The notes under the pieces were generated by a model. The model was not told the origin of the DNA. It saw only the letters and a list, made by a program, of their open reading frames with translations, and did not search any database. Positions 52,606 through 62,107 of a stretch of DNA of 64,000 nucleotides are shown piece after piece. How positions within the stretch are numbered: position 1 is the first letter of the stretch; each line of letters starts with the position of its first letter. A program made the position numbers and the translations under genes. Origin of the DNA: Azorhizobium caulinodans ORS 571 (GTDB lineage Bacteria; Pseudomonadota; Alphaproteobacteria; Rhizobiales; Xanthobacteraceae). The DNA is taken from NCBI RefSeq assembly GCF_000010525.1, contig NC_009937.1, positions 3,415,501-3,479,500 of the forward strand, written 5' to 3'.

Positions 52606-54123
52606 CTATTTCGCCTTGGCGAGCACCTGGGCGAAATCAGAATCCAGTCGCGCCAGCGCCGTATCGATGGCCTGCCGGTGCTCGGAGATCCAGCGCTGCT
52701 GGGCGGCGAGGTTCTGGTCCGTCTCCGCCAGCATCCGCTTCATCTCCGCCGGCTGCGGGCCGCCGCTGGTCGCGCGGTTGCGCAAGATGGCCACCGGATC
52801 GAGCGCGGCCCGGAACTGGGCCTCGCTCATCGGAAGTTCACCGACTGGCAGCTTCATCTCCGCCAGCGTCTCGCGATAGATGCGCTGGGCCTCGGCATAG
52901 GGAAAGTCCGAGGGCCGGATGTCGTGGGCCTTGGCATAGCCCACCACCTCGGAGGCGAAATGATGCCCGACGCGGAAGGGCAGCTTGTAGGTCCGCATCA
53001 GTTCATCGGCAATTTCCTGCGAGGCCGTCCAGTCGCTGTTCAGTTCCTCCAGCGCCCGGTCGCGGTCGATCACCAGCGCCTTCAGGATGCGGTCGAGGTT
53101 GCGCAGGGTTGCCACCGTACGGGTGATTACCTCTGCATTGTCGCGCACGCTCTTGGGGTCGTTCATGCCCGGCGGGATGTTGTGGGCGGCGATGGCCCGG
53201 CCCATGGCGAGCGTCAGCACCATGGAGGCCTGTCCGCGCGTGTCGTTCAGGAGCCCCGGATTGCGCTTCTGGGGCATGGCGCTCGACACATAGGTGTTAC
53301 CATCCCCCTCCCGCAGCAGGATCCACGGGCGCGGCTGCGCATATTGCACCATCACGTCCTGGATGAAGGCGCCGGTGTGCAGGGCGATGGAGGTCGCCAC
53401 CGCGCCGATCTCCACCGGCATTTCGGCGGCGGAGATCTGGGCGGCGTCATAGGCATTGTCCACCTTGGCCGGAAAGCCGAGATAGGCCGCCATGCGGTCG
53501 CGGTCGAGCGGCCAGCTCGTGCCGTTCAGCACCGTCGTTCCCATGGGTGAGCGGTCGAGCCGCGCATAGGCCTGGCGCAGACGCTCGGCATCGCGCTCGA
53601 AGCCGGCCACGAAGCCGAGCAGATAATGACCATAGCTGTTGGGCTGGGCAGCGACGCCATTGGTGTAATTAGGGACGATCGTGTCCTGCTGCGCCTCCGC
53701 CACCGCCCGCAGGGTGGCGGTGGTCGTGCGCAACTGCTCCGCCAGAGCGAGAAGTTCGTCCCGCATCACGGCGGCGCGGACGGTCGAGAGCATGTCCTGG
53801 CTGGAGCGGCCCGCATGCAGGAGCGTCGCCTCGACGCCCGCCGCCTCGATGAGCAGCGGCTCGAAGGTGATGACCAGAGTCGGCCGCTTGGCGCCGGGCC
53901 TCGCGCCGTCCTTCAGCACCTTGTCGAGCCCCTGCGCGATGCGCGGCGCCAGCGCCGGATCCAGCAGCCCCTGGCTGGAATTGATGACCAGCGAGGCCTT
54001 GTTGATCTCCCCGAGCCAATAGAACTCGTCGCGCCGCGCCTCCGACTGCGCCTGCGCGGTGCCGGTGGACAGGGTGAGGGCACTCATCATCACGGCTCCC
54101 GCGACCTTTGCCGCCATCCGCAT
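52606..54123 (-). CDS. exported fumarase/argininosuccinate lyase-superfamily protein
   Basis: The 505-residue protein has a Sec signal (MRMAAKVAGAVMMSALTLST, cleavage after AQA near residue 25). It is followed by a complete lyase fold: the hallmark loop SSAMPQKRNPG that carries the catalytic serine region, plus LLHAGRSSQDMLSTVRAA and LNGTSWPLDRDRMAAYLGF. Argininosuccinate lyase is normally about 460 residues and cytoplasmic. An exported member must use another substrate. It is divergent from nothing close; it converges on no gene and precedes chaA by 113 bases on the same strand. Confidence 0.82.
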   Translation of the reverse strand: MRMAAKVAGAVMMSALTLSTGTAQAQSEARRDEFYWLGEINKASLVINSSQGLLDPALAPRIAQGLDKVLKDGARPGAKRPTLVITFEPLLIEAAGVEATLLHAGRSSQDMLSTVRAAVMRDELLALAEQLRTTTATLRAVAEAQQDTIVPNYTNGVAAQPNSYGHYLLGFVAGFERDAERLRQAYARLDRSPMGTTVLNGTSWPLDRDRMAAYLGFPAKVDNAYDAAQISAAEMPVEIGAVATSIALHTGAFIQDVMVQYAQPRPWILLREGDGNTYVSSAMPQKRNPGLLNDTRGQASMVLTLAMGRAIAAHNIPPGMNDPKSVRDNAEVITRTVATLRNLDRILKALVIDRDRALEELNSDWTASQEIADELMRTYKLPFRVGHHFASEVVGYAKAHDIRPSDFPYAEAQRIYRETLAEMKLPVGELPMSEAQFRAALDPVAILRNRATSGGPQPAEMKRMLAETDQNLAAQQRWISEHRQAIDTALARLDSDFAQVLAKAK

Positions 54124-54220
54124 GGCTTATCCTCCCGTTTGTTGGCCGGAGCATAGCGAGCGATCGGCGGGCGAGAAACGTCCGCATTCGCGCTCTCGTT
54201 GCGGAAGGGCAGACCTTCCC

Positions 54221-55021
54221 TCACCCCATGATCGCCGCGCCGGGGCGGCGGAGGGCGGGGTCGAAGGGGTTGAGGCGGGCGCCGATCTCGGCGGCTTCGC
54301 GCTTCAGGAGGTCGGCGATGACCTTGTTGCGCTCGGGGGTCATGCGGTCGGTGGTGCTGCCGACGCTGAGCGCCGCCACCGCATCCCCGTCCCGCCCGAG
54401 GATGGGCACGCCGAGCCCGGCCATGCCGGGAATGAGGCCCGCCGCGCCGTCCGCATAGCCGAGGTCCCGCACGCGGGCGATCTCGGCCCGCAGGAAGCCC
54501 TCGTCGAAAGCCGAAAGGGCGCGCATGCGGGGGAGGTTGTAGCGGATCACCTCGTCCTGCTCGCGGTCCGGCAGGAAGGCGAGGATGGCCATGGCAGCCT
54601 GCCCCACGCCGAGCATCACCGTGCCGCCCACGTCGCCGGTGAAGGTGCGGATGGGCAGCGGGCCGGCGGAGCGGTCCACGCACACCGCGTCGAACCCGTT
54701 GCGCACCATGAGGAAGACGGTCTCCCCCAGCGCCGCCGTCAGGCGCAGCAGCGCCGGCCGGCCGATGTCGCGCAGGTTGAGGGGGCTGCCGGCCTTGGCG
54801 GCCAATACGAACAGTTCGAGGCCCAACCGATAGTGCTTGGTGCGCGGATCGTGCTCCACCATGCCCTCGGCCATCAGCCCATGCAGCAGGCGATGGGTGG
54901 TCGGGCGCGGCAGATCGACCGCCGCAGCCAGATCCTTGAGCCGCATGCCCTGCCGTTCGCCCCGCGAAAGCGCTCTCAGAAGGGCGAAGATGCGCCCGGT
55001 CGCCGATGTACTATCAGCCAT
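54221..55021 (-). CDS. IclR family transcriptional regulator
   Basis: This 266-residue regulator has an N-terminal winged helix (GRIFALLRALSRGERQGMRLKDLAAAVDLPRPTTHRLLHGL) and an IclR effector domain (GGTVMLGVGQAAMAILAFLP). ATG 55021 is chosen; ATG 55042 gives seven more residues. It is divergent from hyuA across 159 bases that hold repeated CATTCAATG-like sites, so it probably regulates the hydantoinase-transporter operon and itself. Confidence 0.87.
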   Translation of the reverse strand: MADSTSATGRIFALLRALSRGERQGMRLKDLAAAVDLPRPTTHRLLHGLMAEGMVEHDPRTKHYRLGLELFVLAAKAGSPLNLRDIGRPALLRLTAALGETVFLMVRNGFDAVCVDRSAGPLPIRTFTGDVGGTVMLGVGQAAMAILAFLPDREQDEVIRYNLPRMRALSAFDEGFLRAEIARVRDLGYADGAAGLIPGMAGLGVPILGRDGDAVAALSVGSTTDRMTPERNKVIADLLKREAAEIGARLNPFDPALRRPGAAIMG

Positions 55022-55043
55022 ATTCCGCCAAATGAAACTCATA

Positions 55044-55105
55044 TCATTCAATGAAGCATAAAATTTCACTGAATGAAACTGGACTGGAAACGTGCACATT
55101 GAATG
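55044..55105. promoter_or_regulatory. cluster of IclR-like operator sites
   Basis: Three related dyads occur: TCATTCAATGA (55044-55054), TTTCACTGAATGAAA (55064-55078) and CATTGAATG (55097-55105). The first two have centres 22 bases apart, two helical turns. They lie between the divergent iclR and hyuA starts and nowhere else that I noticed. Confidence 0.55.
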
Positions 55106-55180
55106 GAATTTTTACGCTTGCGAGGCAAGCCATGCAGGGGGAGGCTGAAGCCATAGACACGGTAATTTTGGGATCCGGTC

Positions 55181-57253
55181 ATGGCTCGCTGGCGCGTCGG
55201 TGTGGATTCGGGCGGAACGTTCACGGACATCTGCCTGTTCGACGAGGACGAGGGACGGGTGGAGGTCTGGAAGGTCTCTTCCACCCCTGATGACCCCTCC
55301 CGCGGCATTGCTGAAGGTGTCGAGCAGGGCATGCGCCGCGTCGCGCCTGAGAATGGCGACAAGCCGGCCTCCTCCGTCGCCTATTTCGGCCACGGCACGA
55401 CGGTTGCCACCAATGCGCTGATCCAGCACCGGGGCGTCGCCACGGGCCTCGTCACCACGGACGGTTTCCGCGACCTGCTCGAGATCGGCCGCCAGAAGCG
55501 CCCCGATCTCTATGACCTCACCGCCGACAAGCCGCCGACCCTGGTGCCGCGCGCCCTGCGCATGGCAGTGGGCGAGCGGGTGCGCCATGACGGCTCCATC
55601 GACCTGCCGCTTGATGAGCCGGCGGTGCGCGAAGCCGCCAAGGCGCTGAAGAAGGCCGGCGTGAAGGCCATCGCCGTCTCCTTCCTCTATGGCTTCGTCC
55701 GCCCCGAGCACGAGGCCCGCGCGGTGGAGATCATCCGCGAGGAATATCCGGAGGCCTTCGTCTGCTCCGGCCACGAGATCGCCCCCGAATTCCGCGAGTT
55801 CGAGCGCCTCTCCACCGTGGTGCTGAACGCCTATCTCGGCCCGGTGATGAAGTCCTATATCGAGCGCCTCTCCCCGCGCCTCGAGGCGCTGGGCATGGAG
55901 GCGACGCCGCACCTCACCCAGTCCAACGGCGGCGTCATCGGCTTCTCCACCGCCGCCGCCATGCCGGTGCGCACCATCCTCTCCGGCCCTTCCACCGGCG
56001 TCGTCGCGGCGCAGGCGGTGGGCGAACTGGCGGGCTTCCCCGACATCATCACCTTCGACATGGGCGGCACGTCCACGGACGTCGCTCTGTTGAAGGGCGG
56101 CGTGTGCAAGCTCACCTCGGAAGCCAATGTCCATGGCTATCCGCTGAAGGCCCCCATGCTGGACATCCACACGGTGGGCGCCGGCGGCGGCTCCATTGCC
56201 TATGTGGACTCCGGCGGCCTCTTGAAGGTCGGCCCGCGCTCGTGCGGCGCCTTCCCCGGCCCGGTCTGCTACGACAAGGGCAATGAGGAGCCCGCCACCA
56301 CCGACGCAAACGTGGTGCTCCAGACGCTGAACCCCACCCACCTGCTCGCCGGCCGCATGCCGGTGCGCCAGGATCTCGCCAAGGCCGCCATCGGCCGCCT
56401 CGCCGACAAGCTCGGCCTCGGCGTCATGGAGACGGCGCAGGGCATCCTCTCCGTCGTCACCGCCAACATGGCCAAAGCGATCCGCGTCATCTCCGTGCAG
56501 CGCGGCCACGATCCGCGCGACTATACGCTGATGGCCTTCGGCGGCGCCGGCCCTCTGCACGCCGCCCGGCTCGCCAAGGAGCTGGACATGCGCCGCGTGC
56601 TGGTGCCCCGAAATCCCGGCATCCTGTGCGCCATGGGCCTGCTGCTGACCGACCTGCGCGCGGATTTCGCGGCCACGAAGCTGCTGCCGCTCGCGGCCTC
56701 CTCCCTCGCCCCGGTGAGCGAAGCCTTCGCCACCCTCAGCGCACGGGCGCAGGCCTGGTTCGACCATGAGGAGATCACCGCCGCGGCGCGGCAGATGCAC
56801 CGCACGGTGGACATGCGCTATGCGGGGCAGAATTACGAACTGTCCGTCGCCTTGCCGGAAGGCGCCGTCACCGAGACCACGCTGGAGCATCTGGCGGAAG
56901 CCTTCGAGGAAGCCCACCGCCAGCGCTACGGCTTCATCGCGGCAGGCGAAGCGGTGCAGATCGTCACCCTGCGCGTCGAGGCCGTCGGCCTCGTGAGGAA
57001 GGCGACGCTCAAGGCCTACCCGCTGGAGGGGCCGGACGCCTCCGCCGCCATCATCGGCAAGCGGCCGGTGTGGTTCCCCGAGGCGGGCGACTACGTGCCA
57101 ACCCCCATCTATGACCGGGAGGCGCTCAAAGCGGGCAACCGCTTCGCCGGCCCCGCCATCGTCGAGCAGATGGACACCACCACCGTCGTCCCGCCGGGCA
57201 TGACCGCCCGCGTGGACGCCTATCACAACCTCATCCTCGAGGTGGCGGCATGA
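55181..57253 (+). CDS. hyuA: hydantoinase/oxoprolinase subunit A (HyuA)
   Basis: This 690-residue ATP-binding subunit begins WRVGVDSGGTFTDICLFDED, the phosphate-binding loop of the ASKHA-like Hydant_A_N domain. FGHGTTVATNALIQ follows, then the main Hydantoinase_A domain with DMGGTSTDVALLKGG and VGAGGGSIAY. With HyuB it hydrolyses 5-oxoproline, N-methylhydantoin or acetophenone-type substrates using ATP. The start ATG 55181 is well placed. It overlaps hyuB by four bases. Which ring compound is used cannot be read. Confidence 0.9.
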   Translation: MARWRVGVDSGGTFTDICLFDEDEGRVEVWKVSSTPDDPSRGIAEGVEQGMRRVAPENGDKPASSVAYFGHGTTVATNALIQHRGVATGLVTTDGFRDLLEIGRQKRPDLYDLTADKPPTLVPRALRMAVGERVRHDGSIDLPLDEPAVREAAKALKKAGVKAIAVSFLYGFVRPEHEARAVEIIREEYPEAFVCSGHEIAPEFREFERLSTVVLNAYLGPVMKSYIERLSPRLEALGMEATPHLTQSNGGVIGFSTAAAMPVRTILSGPSTGVVAAQAVGELAGFPDIITFDMGGTSTDVALLKGGVCKLTSEANVHGYPLKAPMLDIHTVGAGGGSIAYVDSGGLLKVGPRSCGAFPGPVCYDKGNEEPATTDANVVLQTLNPTHLLAGRMPVRQDLAKAAIGRLADKLGLGVMETAQGILSVVTANMAKAIRVISVQRGHDPRDYTLMAFGGAGPLHAARLAKELDMRRVLVPRNPGILCAMGLLLTDLRADFAATKLLPLAASSLAPVSEAFATLSARAQAWFDHEEITAAARQMHRTVDMRYAGQNYELSVALPEGAVTETTLEHLAEAFEEAHRQRYGFIAAGEAVQIVTLRVEAVGLVRKATLKAYPLEGPDASAAIIGKRPVWFPEAGDYVPTPIYDREALKAGNRFAGPAIVEQMDTTTVVPPGMTARVDAYHNLILEVAA

Positions 57254-58902
57254 CCCTGAAGCCCTCTCTCGCGCCCTCCGCCGCGCCGGCCCTTGATCCG
57301 ATCACCGTCGAGGTGATCGGGGCCGCCCTCTCCTCCATCGTGGAAGAGACCGGCGAGGCGCTGATCCGCGCCTCCTATTCCACCAACATCAAGGAGCGGC
57401 GTGACTGCTCCACGGCGCTGTTCGACGCCGCCGGCAACACGCTCTGCCAGGCCGAGCACATCCCCATCCATCTCGGCAGCTTCATCGGCATCGTGCCGCA
57501 TATCCTGAAGCTGCACCCCACCTCCGAGATGAAGCCGGGCGACGTGTTCGTGGGCAACGACGCCTATGCGGGCGGCGGCACCCATCTGCCGGACATCGTG
57601 CTGGCCGAGCCCATCTTCATCGACGGTGCCATCGCCGCCTGGACGGTGAACCTCGCCCACCATTCGGACTTCGCTGACCGCGGCCACGCCCACATCTATC
57701 AGGAAGGCCTGCGCATCCCGCCCGTACGGCTCTATCGCGCCGGCGAGCTGAACAAGGATGTGCAGGATCTCATCCTGCTCAACTGCCAGGTGCCGCATGA
57801 GCGCCTGTCGGACCTGCGCGCCCAGATGGCGGCCAACCGCGTCGGCGTGCAGCGCTTCCAGGCACTCTGCGCCAAGTATGGCACGCAGGTGGTTCTGGCG
57901 GCGGGCGATGCCCTCATGGACTATGCCGAACGCCGCATGCGCGCCGGCATAGCCGCCATTCCGGACGGCACCTACCGCTTCGCGGACGTGTTCGACAATC
58001 CGGAGATTGACACCACCCTGCCGCTCAGCGTCGAGGTCACCGTCAAGGGCGATGCCATGACGCTGCATTTCGATGCGCCGGACCAGCTCCGCGCCGGCAT
58101 CAACATGACCCACACCGCACTGCAGGCGACCGCCTATTATGTGGTGAAGTCGGTGGTGGACCCCACGATCCTGCCCAACGCAGGCCTCGCCCGCCCGCTC
58201 ACCGTCACCGCCCGGCAGGGCAGCGTGGTGAGCTGCGTGCATCCGGCCGCGGTGAACGGCCGCGTGCAGACCTGCCAGCGCGTGTCCGACCTCATCCTCG
58301 GCGCCCTCGCCCAGGCGGTGCCGCACAAGGTGACGGCCTGCTCCAACAGTGCCTGCACGGTGGCCACCTTCATCGGCCAGCGCAAGGACACCGGCGCCAT
58401 CTGGGTCTACCTCGAGACCATGGGCGGCGGCGGCGGCGCGCGCCATGACAAGGACGGCCTCGACGGCGTGCATGTCCATGTCACCAACACCTCCAATCTG
58501 CCCATCGAGGCGCTGGAGACCGAATATCCGCTCACCCTGCTGCGCTACGAGCTGGTGGACGGCTCCGGCGGCGTCGGGCGCTATCGCGGCGGCCTCGGCC
58601 TCCGGCGCGTCTATCGGGCAGACGAGGACTGCCGCGTGCGCGTGGACGTCTCGCGCATTCATTCCCGCAGCTGGGGGCTCGATGGCGGCGGCGCGGGCGG
58701 CAATGGCGGCGTGGAATGCGGCCCCGGCGTGCTGCGCGAGCGCGATGCCCTGACCCTCAAGGCCGGCCAGTGGTTCGCGGTGGTGAGCCCCGGCGCCGGC
58801 GGCTATGGCGCCCCCGCCGAGCGCGACCGCGCGGCAGTGACCCGCGACATCGAGGAAGGCGTCATCGACCTTCCGACGGCCCGCGAGATCTACGGCTACT
58901 GA
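57250..58902 (+). CDS. hyuB: hydantoinase/oxoprolinase subunit B (HyuB)
   Basis: This 550-residue subunit has the Hydantoinase_B signatures IVEETGEALIRASYSTNIKERRDCSTALFD, KPGDVFVGNDAYAGGGTHLPD and YRGGLGLRRVYRADEDCRVRVD. It ends with PGAGGYGAPAERDR, normal for the family. It overlaps HyuA by an ATGA and is followed, after 149 bases, by a peptide-type ABC importer. The importer probably supplies the substrate, such as a pyroglutamyl peptide (inference). Confidence 0.9.
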   Translation: MTLKPSLAPSAAPALDPITVEVIGAALSSIVEETGEALIRASYSTNIKERRDCSTALFDAAGNTLCQAEHIPIHLGSFIGIVPHILKLHPTSEMKPGDVFVGNDAYAGGGTHLPDIVLAEPIFIDGAIAAWTVNLAHHSDFADRGHAHIYQEGLRIPPVRLYRAGELNKDVQDLILLNCQVPHERLSDLRAQMAANRVGVQRFQALCAKYGTQVVLAAGDALMDYAERRMRAGIAAIPDGTYRFADVFDNPEIDTTLPLSVEVTVKGDAMTLHFDAPDQLRAGINMTHTALQATAYYVVKSVVDPTILPNAGLARPLTVTARQGSVVSCVHPAAVNGRVQTCQRVSDLILGALAQAVPHKVTACSNSACTVATFIGQRKDTGAIWVYLETMGGGGGARHDKDGLDGVHVHVTNTSNLPIEALETEYPLTLLRYELVDGSGGVGRYRGGLGLRRVYRADEDCRVRVDVSRIHSRSWGLDGGGAGGNGGVECGPGVLRERDALTLKAGQWFAVVSPGAGGYGAPAERDRAAVTRDIEEGVIDLPTAREIYGY

Positions 58903-59051
58903 GCCTCTCCGGCGGCCTCTTTGCCGGCCGCCGCTTCCTTCAAGGCCGCGCGCCCGAGAGGCGCGCCGCATCTTCACGCCGACGCCTTTTCTGTCCCATT
59001 CCGGGCCGGGCGCCGTTGCCGCCCCCGCCCGCTTTCGCGGAGACGATGGAC

Positions 59052-60578
59052 ATGGCCGACCTGACCCGACGCTCAGTTCTCACCGGCGCCGCAGCGGCGG
59101 CCATGGTGCCGCTGCTGCGCATTCCCGGCGCCAAGGCGCGCACGCCCGGCATTCTGACCTTCGGCATCTCCTCCTTCCCGCCCAGCGTCCAGCCCTGGGC
59201 CAATGCCGGCACCGCTTCCGCCACGGTGAAGCTCGCACTCTATCGCGGCCTCACCTCCTATGGGCCGGACGGCAAGCTGCGTGGCGAGCTGGCGGAAAGC
59301 TGGGCGCCGGAAGGCAAGAATGTCTGGGTGTTCAAGCTGCGCGACGCCACCTTCTCCAACGGCGACAAGGTCACGTCGGCGGATGTGAAGTGGACCATCG
59401 AGCAGGTGGCCGGCGAGAAATCCACCGCCTTCCTGCGCAACGAGATGCAGGGCGTGGAGAAGATCGAGACGCCCGACGACAAGACCGTCCGCCTCACCAT
59501 GAAGCAGCCCTCGGCGACGCTGCCGCTGCTGATGGCGAGCTACCACATGCCCATCATGTCGAAGGCTTCCACCGCCTCGCAGCAGATCGGCGCCGGCCCG
59601 TTCATCCTCAAGGATGCCGAGCGCGGCGTCTCCATGGATCTGGAAGCCAATCCCAAATACTACCGGCCCGGCCTGCCCAAGCTGAAAGGCATCCGCGTCA
59701 TGGTCTATGCGGATGAGAACCTGCGCGTCGCAGCGCTCCAGAGCGGCGACGTGGACCTCATCGAATATGTGCCGTGGCAGGCCATGACCAGCATCGAGCA
59801 GAATGCGCAGCTGAAGCTCGATGCCGTGGACGGCCCGTTCATGTCGCTGATCTTCAATGGCTCGCGCCCGCCCTTCAACGATCCGAAGGTGCGCAAGGCG
59901 GTGGCCCACGCCATCCGCCGCGAGGAGATCGTGAAGAGCGCCTTCTTCGGCCGCGGCGCGCCGCTGGCGCATCTGCCCATCCCGAAGGCGAGCCCCTTCT
60001 TCAACGCCGATCTGGCGGAAGGCTGGGCCTATAATCCGGACCTCTCCAAGAAGCTGCTGGCGGAGGCCGGGCATGGCGGCGGCCTCTCCTGCAAGCTGCT
60101 CTCCACGGCGCAGTACGGCATGCACAAGGACACGGCGGAAGTGGTGCAGCAGCATCTCGCCGCCGTGGGCATCAATGTGGAGCTGAACCTGCCGGACTGG
60201 GCGACCCGCGTGGCCCTGGGCAATCGCGGCCAATATGATCTGGCGGTGATGGGCACGTCTGCGGACAGCAACGACCCGGACGGCCTTTCGGCCTATGTGG
60301 ACGGCAGCCTCTCGCCATCTTACGTGCGCAGCTTCAACCTCTCCATTCCGAAGCTCACCGAGCTGTTCCAGGCCGGCCGCGAGGAATTCGACGAGGCCAA
60401 GCGCAAGGCCATCTATCACGAGCTGGAACAGGTGGCGATCGACCAGGTGCCCATGGTGGGCCTCGCCCTGCGCAGCCAGGGCTACGCCATGCGCAAGGAC
60501 GTGACCGGCTTCACCAACATGCCCGGCGCGCTCACCTTCTATTCCGGCGAGACCTTCGAAACGACCTCGGTGGGCTGA
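59052..60578 (+). CDS. peptide-type ABC transporter substrate-binding protein (SBP_bac_5), Tat signal
   Basis: The 508-residue receptor has a twin-arginine signal (LTRRSVLTGAAAAAMVPLL), so it is probably exported folded. The mature region shows LGELAESWAPE-like LRGELAESWAPEGKNVWVFKLRD and SADVKWTIEQV, typical of class 5 receptors. GGAG is 9 bases before ATG 59052 and only 3 before ATG 59046, so 59052 is preferred. It belongs with the permease and ATPase genes at 61-64 kb and with hyuAB. Confidence 0.88.
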   Translation: MADLTRRSVLTGAAAAAMVPLLRIPGAKARTPGILTFGISSFPPSVQPWANAGTASATVKLALYRGLTSYGPDGKLRGELAESWAPEGKNVWVFKLRDATFSNGDKVTSADVKWTIEQVAGEKSTAFLRNEMQGVEKIETPDDKTVRLTMKQPSATLPLLMASYHMPIMSKASTASQQIGAGPFILKDAERGVSMDLEANPKYYRPGLPKLKGIRVMVYADENLRVAALQSGDVDLIEYVPWQAMTSIEQNAQLKLDAVDGPFMSLIFNGSRPPFNDPKVRKAVAHAIRREEIVKSAFFGRGAPLAHLPIPKASPFFNADLAEGWAYNPDLSKKLLAEAGHGGGLSCKLLSTAQYGMHKDTAEVVQQHLAAVGINVELNLPDWATRVALGNRGQYDLAVMGTSADSNDPDGLSAYVDGSLSPSYVRSFNLSIPKLTELFQAGREEFDEAKRKAIYHELEQVAIDQVPMVGLALRSQGYAMRKDVTGFTNMPGALTFYSGETFETTSVG

Positions 60579-60620
60579 TGAACGCGCGCGCGGACATCGG
60601 GATGGATGGGCGGGCCAGTC

Positions 60621-61018
60621 CCCTCCCCCTTTTCGGGGGCGGGTTCGGGAGGGGAGCCGGACGCTCTCTCCATGCCCGACGCCACGCCCTCGCGCGCGGC
60701 CCTCAGCGCAGGACGGAGATGGTGTCTTCGGACCCGGCCGTCCTACCCCCCTCCCTGCCCTCCCCCGCAAGGGGGGAGGGTTTACGGCGTTCGTTTGCGG
60801 ACTGGGCGCTCACGTTTCGCACAATGCAGGCTCAAGAAGCGCTCTCCCACGCACCCAATCCCCTCCCCCCTTGCGGGGGAGGGCTAGGGAGGGGGGTAAC
60901 GCCCTCTCCGCCTGAACGGCGCCCCCACACCTCACGCACTCGTCCGCGCAACACGGAAACCGCGTCTTCGGACCCGGCCGTCCTACCCCCCTCCCAGCCC
61001 TCCCCCGCAAGGGGGGAG
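60621..61018. repeat. cluster of GC-rich inverted and direct repeats (REP-like) in the 575-base gap before the permease gene
   Basis: A 35-base element beginning TACCCCCCTCCC occurs at 60744-60778 and 60984-61018, exactly 240 bases apart, each preceded by the same GTCTTCGGACCCGGCCGTCC. Its inverted copy lies at 60863-60898 and a degenerate inverted copy at about 60621-60656. So two tandem units each consist of an inverted and a direct arm around about 85 bases. Open frames across this gap are low-complexity and not genes. A further weak copy, CCTCTCCCCTTGCGG, is at 61081. Confidence 0.7.
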
Positions 61019-61153
61019 CGTTCCGGTCGCGTGGGTGGTGAACGGGCGCTCACGAATACAATTTCGCAGACCGTAAAAGTCCTCTCCCCTTGCGGACGCA
61101 CGCCCTCCCCGCTTGCCCCACGCCCCTCGCCGCCCCTCAGGAGGACGTGACCG

Positions 61154-62107
61154 ATGCTCGCCTTCACGCTCCGCCGCACCCTGATCGCCATCGGCCTCGT
61201 CTGGCTGGTGGGCAGTCTGGTGTTTCTGGTGATCCACCTCATTCCGGGGGACCCCGCTGAACTGCTGCTCTCGCAGGGCGGCGTGGCGCCAGATCCCGGC
61301 GCGGTGGCGGAGCTGCGGGAGCGGCTGGGGCTCGATCTACCCCTTTACACCCAGTATCTCAAATACTGGTCCGGCCTCCTGCACGGTGATTTCGGCTCGT
61401 CCCTGCAGGACGAGCATCCGGTCGCATCCGAGATCGCCCTGCGCCTGCCGCGCACGCTGGAACTGATCGGCGCGGCCGCCCTCATGGCGCTCGCCGTCGG
61501 CCTGCCACTGGGCACGGCGGCGGCGCTGAAGACCGGCGGGCGGCTTGATCGCGCGGCCAGTTTCATCTCCGGCCTTGCCCTGTCCGTGCCGGTGTTCGTG
61601 GTGGGCACGCTCGCCATTCTCGTCTTCGCCCAGAAGCTCGGCTGGGCCTCGGCGGGCGGCTACGTGGCGCTCGCCCAGAATCCGCTGCGCCATTTCGGCC
61701 TGCTGCTGATGCCGGCGGGCACCATCGCGGTGGGCCTCGGGGCGGTGGTGTTCCGCGTCACCCGGTCCTCGGTTCTGGAAGTGCTCAGCCGCGACCATGT
61801 GCGGGCGGCGCAGGCGCGCGGCGTGCCGGCCGGCACCATCATCCGCCGCCATGTGCTGCGCAACGCCCTGTCGCCGGTGCTGACCGTGGTGGCGCTACAC
61901 CTGGGGTCGCTACTCGGCGGCACGGTGCTTGTTGAATATGTGTTCAACTGGCCAGGCCTCTCTGGCTATCTGGTGCGCTCGGTGGAGGCGCGCGACTATC
62001 CCGAAGTGCTCGGCATCGTGCTCGCCATCTCCATCCTGTTCGTGTTCCTGAACCTCGTGGTGGACCTGCTCTACGCCGCCCTCGATCCGCGGGTGCGCCA
62101 CGCATGA
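61154..62107 (+). CDS. peptide-type ABC permease, DppB family
   Basis: The 317-residue permease begins MLAFTLRRTLIAIGLVWLVGS, with LIPGDPAELLL, the EAA loop AAQARGVPAGTIIRRHVLRNALSP and the family C-terminus VDLLYAALDPRVRHA. AGGAGG precedes the ATG. It overlaps the next gene by four bases. It and the fused permease-ATPase form the channel for the receptor at 59 kb. Confidence 0.9.
   Translation: MLAFTLRRTLIAIGLVWLVGSLVFLVIHLIPGDPAELLLSQGGVAPDPGAVAELRERLGLDLPLYTQYLKYWSGLLHGDFGSSLQDEHPVASEIALRLPRTLELIGAAALMALAVGLPLGTAAALKTGGRLDRAASFISGLALSVPVFVVGTLAILVFAQKLGWASAGGYVALAQNPLRHFGLLLMPAGTIAVGLGAVVFRVTRSSVLEVLSRDHVRAAQARGVPAGTIIRRHVLRNALSPVLTVVALHLGSLLGGTVLVEYVFNWPGLSGYLVRSVEARDYPEVLGIVLAISILFVFLNLVVDLLYAALDPRVRHA

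Noticed and set aside
60578-61150. 190-codon plus-strand frame between receptor and permease genes
   Set aside because: It runs through the repeat cluster, is low-complexity Pro/Arg/Ser and has the same repeated peptide twice because of the DNA repeat.
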